From positions 54,605,401-54,669,400 of the forward strand of contig OX365948.1 of the NCBI GenBank assembly GCA_947247005.1: DNA of 64,000 nucleotides. The letters are read 5' to 3'. The number at the start of each line of letters is the position of its first letter. The first letter of the stretch is position 1. Under the pieces are notes generated by a model that had not been told where the DNA came from, searched no databases, and was given only the letters and a program-made list of their open reading frames with translations. Below, piece after piece: positions 56,740 to 64,000 of this stretch. The stretch is from Spisula solida. Taxonomy: Eukaryota; Mollusca; Bivalvia; Venerida; Mactridae. A program made the position numbers and the translations under genes.

Positions 56740-58479
56740 ATGTCTTTGTCAATCCAAGAGGTCGTGGACCACTCAGCAGCCAAGAAACTGTTGCCAAGCA
56801 GGAATCTGGTCCGGCAATTGATGCTACAGGCAGCAACGCCGAACAGCCAGGTCCAAGCCCTAATGAGCCAGGTGCGGTTGGCTAAGTCTCGAGGACCGAG
56901 TTCCCGTAGCTGGCTTAGACAAGTGGCCACCGAGGCCCAACAGCTGCAATTCCACGATCTCGCCTGGATAAACGAGAACATTATGTTCGTCCAGGCGACG
57001 TCGCGTCCGACTACCCGAAATGTATCACCAAGGGGTCCCTCAAAGGACATAAGACTTAAGCAAAACCCGAATATTGGAAGGGTAACTGCTGATGAGGGAA
57101 ATAAGGCCCTATCTACCGCTCCCACGCAGGAATCCATGGAGGTGGACGCACCCGCTAAAGGGAGTGTTCATACTCCGGAGGAATGTGAGGGTGTGGCTGT
57201 AGGTGCACTATGCAAGAAGGAGGCTGCATCTCCTTGTCAGATGGTGGCAACGTCAATCATGCCGACAAATCCTCCTGCAGAGGCACCCTGTCTGGTGGTT
57301 GAAGAATCCACTGAGCAGGTTGCACCTCATCCTGTGGTACGTAACCAAGTGGTTGGTGAACCCATTTTACAGTGTGTTCCACAACCAGATAAGCTCGGTG
57401 CGGTGGTGCAAGAATCCACTGAACCGAATGCTCAAAGGTATACCCTCCGGTCTTCACCCCGCAGGCAGCTGACCCTTACACCCAGTGTAGGTAAAGCTGG
57501 CCCACCTCCCGCCAAACAAGGTCAAAGACGCCAAAAAAGGAAGTATACCAATGGGTCTAGTAAGACGGGCAATCAAGTAAACTCAGAAACATCTGTAGTA
57601 AGTACTGCTCCAAGTACTGGTATGGGTCCAGGCTCTGTCACGAGGTCAACCCTTAAAGTGGCAAACAAGGGCACTGGACCGATGAACAGCCAGGAAAGGC
57701 AGACTCCGTCAGGCTCGGGTACCCAAAGTACTGGTTCTGTCCGCAGCAAGGGTGGACGCAGGAAGCGTACATCCTCTGTGGTCAGTAATGTAAAAGAAAG
57801 CCAGGAAATGGGTGGCCGACCAAAAGTCCCAAGACCAGGGGCCGCCCAGTCTCCCAAAATTGATGTAAGAATATGCCCAATTCCAGGGTGTAGGGCTTAT
57901 GTCTCCAAGGAGCATGCCCTAGGGGTACATCTTCCTGGCATCTTAGACCCAAGGTGCGCACTCACTCCCGAGGTCGTTCGTAGTAGAGCCAACCTTCTCT
58001 ACAAGTGTACCTCAAGGATTATGGGATGCCTAGATATTGGCATGTTAGCTGGTTACATAGATGACCTGCGCATGATACCTAAGGGTATAATCCTAGGCAA
58101 CGGACTAGATATAGCCATGACCCAGTTGTGCGAGGAACTAGGGTTGCCATCGCCGGAACAATTCCGACTCGATGGTATCAACTCCCCCGCTCTGTTAACG
58201 CACTGGAGAGTATTTCTAGTGGTTATGGGTTGCCTTGATCCTGGTACTCAACGAGAGATACGGGAGGGTTTTCCGTCTGTTAATGTTCCTCTGCCCATGC
58301 GGCTCCAGGGAGTGGATAGTCACTTTCATCTGGATAGACTGCGCACTAAAATGGGATATGCCGCTTCCTACAAACAAGCGATTGAGGCAGGGAACCCTGT
58401 GATAGGCGATGAGGTATGTGTCACGGGGGGTATAGCAAGAACAAGTATCCTGAAGATAAACAGATTCTTCCCTATATGA
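56740..58479 (+). CDS. TatD-family nuclease gene, N-terminal part (3' end lost), copy A
   Basis: Open from the ATG at 56740 (an in-frame non-ATG extension reaches 56686). A helical N-terminus of about 90 residues is followed by a long Ser/Thr/Pro-rich region with basic patches (SPRRQL, RRQKRKY, GGRRKR) that could be nuclear signals. Then comes a C-X4-C-X7-H-X4-H zinc-finger-like site (CPIPGCRAYVSKEHALGVH), a region shared with TATDN2-like proteins, and the first TatD metal motif VDSHFHLDRL. The TatD domain breaks off after VCVTGGIA, where foreign sequence adds a short tail, so this copy cannot form the nuclease site. The family is a Mg2+-type DNase/exonuclease fold. It lies 59 bp from the LTR edge and points away from it; TTATGTCCTTTTCAG just before the ATG looks like a splice acceptor. 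Confidence 0.7.
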   Translation: MSLSIQEVVDHSAAKKLLPSRNLVRQLMLQAATPNSQVQALMSQVRLAKSRGPSSRSWLRQVATEAQQLQFHDLAWINENIMFVQATSRPTTRNVSPRGPSKDIRLKQNPNIGRVTADEGNKALSTAPTQESMEVDAPAKGSVHTPEECEGVAVGALCKKEAASPCQMVATSIMPTNPPAEAPCLVVEESTEQVAPHPVVRNQVVGEPILQCVPQPDKLGAVVQESTEPNAQRYTLRSSPRRQLTLTPSVGKAGPPPAKQGQRRQKRKYTNGSSKTGNQVNSETSVVSTAPSTGMGPGSVTRSTLKVANKGTGPMNSQERQTPSGSGTQSTGSVRSKGGRRKRTSSVVSNVKESQEMGGRPKVPRPGAAQSPKIDVRICPIPGCRAYVSKEHALGVHLPGILDPRCALTPEVVRSRANLLYKCTSRIMGCLDIGMLAGYIDDLRMIPKGIILGNGLDIAMTQLCEELGLPSPEQFRLDGINSPALLTHWRVFLVVMGCLDPGTQREIREGFPSVNVPLPMRLQGVDSHFHLDRLRTKMGYAASYKQAIEAGNPVIGDEVCVTGGIARTSILKINRFFPI

Positions 58480-58968
58480 TGTATGCTGTATCAATAAGCA
58501 GGAAGTTGCTGTAGCATTCGTGCACAACAAAGAGATCTAGTCTTTCACGGTCCAGAACAAACTTCCTATATATTTAATATTTTTGTTTCTATTTATTTAT
58601 TTATTTCCTTATTACGCTTTTAATAGTATTATTACTATTTTTATGAGATTCGCTTTATGTACTAATTTAGCGTAGATCCTATGAAAGTATGAACGACAAA
58701 TGGTCTTATGTACCCTTTAATGTATTGTAATAGTAATGACAAATGGTTTTACGTACCATTTAATGTGTGGTAATATAAATGACAACTGGTTTTATGTACC
58801 ATTTAACGTATGGTAATAGTAATGACAAATGGTTTTACGTACCATTTAATGCATATTTTTGTCCTAATAATAACACTGATCAGTATGTCTGAATTTACCA
58901 ACGCCTTCCCTGTATCACCAAGGTACTCCACCCTCCCCCCACCAAAACAACAGGTTTATGATCGTACA
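58480..58968. repeat. spacer between inverted nuclease-gene copies, with 46-bp tandem repeat
   Basis: At about 58690-58855 the words AGTAATGACAAATGGTTTTA and CGTACCATTTAATG repeat about four times. The rest is AT-rich. It is the centre of the large inverted arrangement. Confidence 0.65.
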
Positions 58969-59916
58969 TTATATTTTATACAATCTGCGCGCGTTTGCCG
59001 CGGACGTTAGGATTACTTTCTCCCAAGTTTCACCTCGTATCTTACAGACCGTTCTGGCGGTAGTGCCAATTATACTGGGTGTAGAGTACGAGGTTCCTTT
59101 ACCCACGAAATAGGGAGCGTCTGATTCAATTAACAGCCTGTTGGACTCCAGAGACGCTAGGGCCTCTTTTTGTACCCGGTTGAATGATGACACCATTCCG
59201 CTGAACCCAAAGTGGACATTTGGAAAGGTGCTAATCCATAGGTCTCTGGTTCTCACTGTGCCATTGAAACAGTGGAGATGTATGCTCTGTTCTCTCGGGA
59301 TTACTCCCTTGAGATGATACAGGAGCTCTAACATTTCCGTTTTTACACCCCTATTATGAAGGACAAGGACTTTGTCTGGTGTCAAGTAGCTAACCGCGCG
59401 GTCAAGTACCATATGTTGTTCATCCCAGGTTGCGGGGTCACTTGTGTGGTCAAGACCTACCTCCCCCAATGCACAGACTCCTTGGAAATTTAGACACTTA
59501 TAAAAACGGTCCCAATCTTCCTTGGAGTACTTCTTATGCTTAGGGTGGAGGCCAATGGCTACGCCCACTCCCTGAGCTACGAGGTCAGTTACTTCCTCCT
59601 GGGATGGGTACGTCGGAGGATCGCAGAAGACTGCTATACCCCCCGTGACACATACCTCATCGCCTATCACAGGGTTCCCTGCCTCAATCGCTTGTTTGTA
59701 GGAAGCGGCATATCCCATTTTAGTGCGCAGTCTATCCAGATGAAAGTGACTATCCACTCCCTGGAGCCGCATGGGCAGAGGAACATTAACAGACGGAAAA
59801 CCCTCCCGTATCTCTCGTTGAGTACCAGGATCAAGGCAACCCATAACCACTAGAAATACTCTCCAGTACGAAAACAGGTCCGGTAGACACTTGCTGACCG
59901 ACCTCGGAGGAGGCAA
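58969..59916 (-). CDS. TatD-family nuclease domain (5'-truncated copy B)
   Basis: A 315-codon frame whose first ~17 codons come from LTR sequence and the rest from the nuclease gene. All TatD metal/catalytic positions are visible: HFH (57, 59), GEVGLDH (E152), VLVLHNRG (H187), HLHCFNG (H215) and ESDAPYF (D266), with GLHPK and FGFSG between, so the active site looks intact. Members hydrolyse DNA with divalent metal; TATDN2 relatives are metazoan. The 236 bp at 59632-59867 appears identical (inverted) to 58202-58437 of copy A. Beyond that it supplies the C-terminal 220 residues that copy A lacks. Whether it is transcribed is unknown; the LTR-derived ATG would give a protein of about 35 kDa. Confidence 0.75.
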   Translation of the reverse strand: MPPPRSVSKCLPDLFSYWRVFLVVMGCLDPGTQREIREGFPSVNVPLPMRLQGVDSHFHLDRLRTKMGYAASYKQAIEAGNPVIGDEVCVTGGIAVFCDPPTYPSQEEVTDLVAQGVGVAIGLHPKHKKYSKEDWDRFYKCLNFQGVCALGEVGLDHTSDPATWDEQHMVLDRAVSYLTPDKVLVLHNRGVKTEMLELLYHLKGVIPREQSIHLHCFNGTVRTRDLWISTFPNVHFGFSGMVSSFNRVQKEALASLESNRLLIESDAPYFVGKGTSYSTPSIIGTTARTVCKIRGETWEKVILTSAANARRLYKI

Positions 59917-60029
59917 GTCGTGTCCCCGACAGAATGGCTATACCATCTCAGAGCCGTAAGTTAGAGGTAATTAGTCCCTGGTGCTGAAGCTACCCGCAAG
60001 GGCCTTCAATTACTTCAATGGTGGCAGCG
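59865..60029 (+). mobile_element. LTR-like sequence, copy B (partial) with truncated primer-binding site
   Basis: Matches 63793-63955 without visible differences: GAGTACGAAAACAGGTCCGG ... CAATTACTTCA, then TGGTGGCAGCG (60019-60029). It then breaks to TATATTTAATT. Its left edge joins mid-LTR to mid-nuclease gene at a 3-bp shared word (AGT), suggesting a deletion. Confidence 0.7.
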
Positions 60030-61559
60030 TATATTTAATTAAAAGACCCACTCCAAATTCGAAGAACGGCCGAAATTTGTTGTGATTCGGAGGGCGAAAA
60101 TTTTCGACGCATTTTGGAGCCATTATTTTCATTTAGTTGGTCGAATTTTTTGTCCGTTGGTGTTTAAATCACTTAGTATATCCAAAGGCCAGTGATTTAA
60201 CCCAGAAATTTGGTTCCTGTCCATTTTTATTGAAAATTATTGATGAAATTATTTCATTCCAAAAATCAACCGGAAGTTGGACACGGGACGAAGCTCTGAA
60301 GGTATGAAATTCTGTTATTGATTATTGACATGATTTACACGTTAGCCTTGAATATTGTACACATGAAACAATTTATTTTTGGGATATTGTTGATAAATTT
60401 AGTCATTTTCCTTTCCTTTGTTGTTAATTTGCTTTTTATAATAACGGGATTAAGCTCCAACAGATAGGGAGGGGGAGAGTGTGGTGATATACATGCACCT
60501 AGTTTATTGATATGGCCTGGATTTTTATTGCTATTTTTAGCTTATATCATTTATTTGCCTGTATTAGCAGTCTGGAAATATCTAGACCTATACATGAATT
60601 TAGTAGATTCCAGGATTTCCAGGTAGATTCTTAATATTTAGAAACATGTTTTTGCTCAAGTTAAAACATCTAGATTTAAAGATAGTTGGGTGATTTTTGA
60701 TGGTACAATATCCAATAAGTGCTTGGTATTCATTATTCAATAGTCTGCATTGGTAGCCCTGACCCTTTAAAGGTGAAAGCTGACCACTCAAGCTTGGTAT
60801 GTGAATTTATCTTCTTCCAGGGATTAGTTGGATGTGAATATGTACCCAACTGACATTAATTTAATAACCAGACCAGGGTTTGCGCTAGCCAGTTTAACGA
60901 GCATGCAGATGCAGTGGCTATACTCTGTTGGAATCTGAACAGATGATGCCTTGTAGCTGCTCTAAAGACTGACAGTGTGAGGCCTGTCAAATGATCATAC
61001 CTGATCAGCCATGGGAAAGTGTAGTTGGGATGGGGATGTAGGGGTTCAATGTGAAATTGATTAGGGTGTTACATGCAAGTGCACATGCTATGTAAGCCCA
61101 GGCCCTAGAATCCAGCTATAGGTCACCTAGGGGGTGAAAAGGTCAATTAATTAAATGGTATTAATTGAGGGGACAGCCATTGGGGGGCTTCAACCCGGTA
61201 AAGTTGGTGGCCTCCAGCTGACAATGTAGTGTACAGTATTGACAATAAGCAGTAGCTCTGTTGGACGTCATGCTTGTTCTACCGGGGACATTGTTCAGGA
61301 TATAAAGGAGTGCTGGACCCAATGGTAGATGGAAGCAAGGAGATTGCATCCTTTATATTAAGACTAAGGACGGGGGTCTCGGAAGAATGACAAGGGGAAT
61401 AGTCTCTGGGGTCATGTAGTGATGCTTGCAAAATGTCCGATTGAGGGAAGAAGATTAAAATTAACAATTGTCTGGTAACAGTGGCAAGCCGGTGATTAAC
61501 CAGGGGTCATAAGTTATCCAATTAGACCGGGGTACACCTGTATCAATTAGGTATGGTCA
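60030..61559. other. unrecognised; possible non-coding exon
   Basis: About 60050-60300 is somewhat CG-richer, with ACCGGAAGTTGG (ETS-like) and a donor-like GAAG|GTATGA. No coding continuation was found. The remainder has no gene or repeat I can name. Confidence 0.25.
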
Positions 61560-61917
61560 AGAGAAAAACCTTGAGGATCTCCTTTAAGATTTGAGATCCA
61601 AGGACAGGTAATGCAGCTTTTGGAGTTCATGCTACGGGATGTGCATAAAGTAGTGGCCATCAATGATAAACATTTGCCGGCTTCATATAAAATATGTAGA
61701 GCTTATCCGGTGGCCTTCTTTCTGCCAGTATTAAAATCTGATCTTGAGCAGCGGGTGATTTAAGAATTAGTAAGGGAAGGTGGGGCTAACCCCACAAAAG
61801 TACCTGAACACCTTGAAGCGACAATTAACAAGTCCACCCTTAACCTCGGTCTAGAACAATGGCAGATGTTGGCTAACCTATTAAGCTCATATCAAGGGCA
61901 TAAAAAATTGTCAAGAT
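61560..61917 (+). pseudogene. decayed Gypsy-type pol fragment
   Basis: The frame 61779-61917 reads GANPTKVPEHLEATINKS ... LGLEQWQMLANLLSSYQG. This matches the VPEHL...S...L...EQ...L..LL..YQ linker that precedes reverse transcriptase in Gypsy elements. A stop interrupts it upstream and it ends at TAA without the RT core. Same strand as LTR copies B and C. Confidence 0.55.
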
Positions 61918-62460
61918 GGTAATCACATACACTTTACAAGTCATGGAACTAGGTAGGAACAAGAGTCAGATGTAAGACCATTGGCATTGTGGATTAAATT
62001 CCGAATTGACTAGAGATTCTACCTTAGGCTCCACACTGCATCCATGTTTGACTCTACACAGTAGGACAGCAATGTTCGAGCTGGGGCTGCCCTTGACCAG
62101 ATCCTTGTAAAGTCCAGGATGTCCTTGGAACTGCTAATAATAGTGCAGAAAATTAAGGATATCCTGCCGGGGTTTAATAATCCAGATCAAAGATCATCTG
62201 GAACTAATAGTCCAATAAAGGGGCTATTGATGGATGGTGGGGTTGTTGGTGTTATGTCCACCCAACTAAAACTGTTGGGACTTCCATACAAATGAAGAAA
62301 AAAAGCGCACAGACCACTGACCCCAACCTACAAGTCCATCTTGAGCAGCCGCTCCTGGTGAGAAAGATCTGTTTATAGCTAGTCCATATTATGCTATTAG
62401 GCTTAAGGGCTAGAGTATGAACACTTCTTATCTTACTGGTGGGGGGGGGGGGGAAGTTGT
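61918..62460. other. unrecognised retroelement-cluster sequence
   Basis: Probably further decayed internal sequence, but no motif is readable. A run of about 14 G lies at about 62440-62453. Confidence 0.3.
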
Positions 62461-62461
62461 G

Positions 62462-62820
62462 TGAACTTGAGCAGCCTCCCACAAAGACAAACTACCTGCA
62501 TCCGCTTGCTTAAAAATGACGGCTATCGAACTAAATCACGATTTACCGTCGGCTAGCTACCAGGAAGTATTGCACCGTCCGAACTTGAGCAGCCTCACAC
62601 AAAGACAAACTACCTGCATCCGCTAGCTTAAAAATGACGGCTATCGAACTAAATCACGATTTACCGTCGGCTAGCTACCAGGAAGTATTGCACCGTCCGA
62701 ACTTGAGCAGCCTCCCACAAAGACAAACTACCTGCATCCGCTTGCTTAAAAATGACGGCTATCGAACTAAATCACGATTTACCGTCGGCTAGCTACCAGG
62801 AAGTAATGCACCGTCCGAAA
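62462..62820 (+). repeat. 119-bp tandem repeat, three copies
   Basis: The unit runs from GAACTTGAGCAGCCTCCCAC through AAAATGACGGCTATCGAACT to GAAGTATTGCACCGTCC. The copies differ at a few bases (TTGCTTAA/TAGCTTAA, TATTG/TAATG). Confidence 0.9.
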
Positions 62821-62879
62821 CCTGAATTAATGATAAGTTTTACTGGCGTGGAGGAACAATATAGCCAAAGATGGGCAGT

Positions 62880-63070
62880 ATTAATGGAATTAGCTTACCT
62901 AGTACTGGGGGTGTCCAATGCCCAATCACATGGTCAACCCAAACTGTGACAAATAAGGGTATTAAAGGATATAATAAACTCCAGGAAAGTAAGGTCCCGT
63001 CCTTTGTCTGTACCATAAGTACTGGTTCTGCAACAGCAATGTTTCACACCATAGAACGTGTGGCACTGCT
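62880..63070 (+). pseudogene. relic related to the nuclease-gene N-terminal region
   Basis: The frame reads LPSTGGVQCPITWSTQTV TNKGIKG ... ISTGSA and aligns without gaps, about one-third identical, to APSTGMGPGSVTRSTLKV ANKGTGP ... QSTGSV of copy A (about 57610-57750). The DNA aligns over the same stretch (GGTCAACCC, ACAAGGG/ATAAGGG, CCAGGAAAG, AGTACTGGTTCTG). It is much older than copies A and B and on the plus strand. Confidence 0.5.
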
Positions 63071-63513
63071 TAATGAGCAGATTAAAATGAAGCCAGGAAA
63101 CAGTTACAAGACTAAAGGTAATCATTCTAAGACTTGTGTCATTAGCGATTACGCCAGTAAAATGTGACTTGTAGTGGTTTCGGGTGAAAGATGACAGGAA
63201 AAGAATGTTGTCATCCATTAAATCGTTGACTTCTTCTTCTGTCGCTAAGAGTAGACACGCTTGGCAAAAGTAATGAGCGTATTACTCTTACTTGAGGTGA
63301 GGTCTAATACCCCTCAAGGTGGTTGAGAGGCGATGTCCGTAAATTAGGATATCAGCCTTGAAACCCGTGGTAACAGGCATTGTCCGTAAATTAAGACATC
63401 AGCCTTGTTGTTTAAGCGTTGAAGTGGAAATCTCTGCTACTATGCTTGAGGTGCGATTTTATGCCAATCTAAGATCGTACCCCTCTGCGTGGGTTACGGA
63501 GAATTGTCCAAGA

Positions 63514-63944
63514 CATCTCTCCTGTACCTGCGTGGAAAACAGATATCCATTACTGGATGTCAGTCCGAATCGTTTAAGACTTGTAGCGTTAACCTTGCAA
63601 CATAATCTTAATTACGATTAAGGTAATGTCACCGCCTTATGACATTACTCCGCTAGGGTCTGCTCCAACAGATAAAGACGGGGAGAGTGTAGTGATTTTG
63701 GGTCACTACTTTAGCGGCCCTAGTGTGCGTCGTACCGGAACTGTCGTCTTGCTCGTCGCTGATTGGCTAATATCACTGGTGCGAGATATTGAGTACGAAA
63801 ACAGGTCCGGTAGACACTTGCTGACCGACCTCGGAGGAGGCAAGTCGTGTCCCCGACAGAATGGCTATACCATCTCAGAGCCGTAAGTTAGAGGTAATTA
63901 GTCCCTGGTGCTGAAGCTACCCGCAAGGGCCTTCAATTACTTCA
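63514..63944 (+). mobile_element. LTR-like sequence, copy C
   Basis: Inverted match of copy A. It ends CAATTACTTCA one base before the primer-binding site. The left edge is not certain, because sequence upstream of ACATCTCTCC differs from copy A. It also carries GATTGGCTAAT, the 86-codon frame and the donor-like GTAAGT. Confidence 0.7.
63626..63886 (+). CDS. 86-codon ORF inside LTR copy C, unknown function
   Basis: The protein is identical to that of 56309-56569 with only synonymous base changes. It reads in the direction of the retroelement and its stop overlaps GTAAGT. No domain is recognised. Confidence 0.35.
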   Translation: MSPPYDITPLGSAPTDKDGESVVILGHYFSGPSVRRTGTVVLLVADWLISLVRDIEYENRSGRHLLTDLGGGKSCPRQNGYTISEP

Positions 63945-63945
63945 A

Positions 63946-63963
63946 TGGTGGCAGCGGTGGGAT
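63946..63963 (+). other. retroelement primer-binding site (tRNA-Leu type), copy C
   Basis: TGGTGGCAGCGGTGGGAT, the same 18 bases as copy A. The 37 bases that follow to the window end also match copy A, so the internal region of an LTR element starts here and runs out of the window. Confidence 0.78.
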
Positions 63964-64000
63964 ATTGTTGTTCCACTGAAAATTAACTGTTGTATATCAT

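Noticed and set aside
56724..57915. Minus-strand frames of 137, 66, 94 and 68 codons
   Set aside because: Antisense shadows of the nuclease-gene frame.
56195..64000. A 7.8-kb DNA transposon with ~490-bp terminal inverted repeats
   Set aside because: The inverted 'ends' each contain an LTR-type TTCA edge, a one-base gap and an 18-base site complementary to tRNA-Leu, and the matching runs past that site. Two oppositely oriented LTR retroelement starts explain this better, and a third partial copy lies between them.

Overview
This is an AT-rich, intron- and repeat-dense animal nuclear sequence, most likely from a mollusc (probably a bivalve). The clues are a single-exon opine dehydrogenase, a peropsin/RGR-type opsin, a TatD-nuclease (TATDN2-like) family of the kind abundant in bivalves, and heavy loads of MITEs, foldback elements, tRNA-derived SINEs and decayed LINEs. 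The species cannot be named from the sequence alone.

Layout. 1-2.5 kb: interspersed repeats. 2558-3790 (-): opine dehydrogenase, 410 aa, intronless. 3.8-8.4 kb: intergenic with foldback elements. 8433-12921 (+): a complete three-exon opsin of 348 aa; its 91-nt middle exon was found by phase and splice signals. About 28 copies of a 43-bp minisatellite follow the stop codon, with a polyadenylation signal beyond them. 14.2-21.8 kb: LINE remains and MITEs. 21836-32909 (-): a Dmrt gene (DM plus DMA domains, 357 aa, three coding exons) whose large intron holds a SINE-in-minisatellite array and LINE debris. 33-40.5 kb: LINE 3' ends, SINEs and MITEs. 40837-51174 (-): a PI3-kinase regulatory-subunit-like gene (nSH2, coiled-coil iSH2, cSH2; about 384 aa, like the short p50/p55 forms). 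Its nSH2 lacks the phosphotyrosine-binding arginine, and its introns carry several tandem arrays, one derived from its own last splice acceptor. 51-56 kb: little, apart from a possible promoter/first exon near 53.8 kb.

56.2-64.0 kb: a retroelement cluster. Three copies of an LTR-like sequence (one -, two +) end in a primer-binding site complementary to a tRNA-Leu 3' end. Two of them directly adjoin, in the opposite direction, pieces of a gene encoding a basic/zinc-finger N-terminal region and a TatD metal-dependent nuclease. One piece has the N-terminal half and the other has the intact catalytic half. They overlap by an apparently identical 236-bp inverted segment. This LTR-plus-antisense-nuclease module is the best candidate here for an undescribed system.

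The three host genes (visual-type receptor, transcription factor, signalling adaptor) and the metabolic enzyme have no evident functional link. All exon structures come from reading frames, phase and splice signals only, with no transcript evidence.
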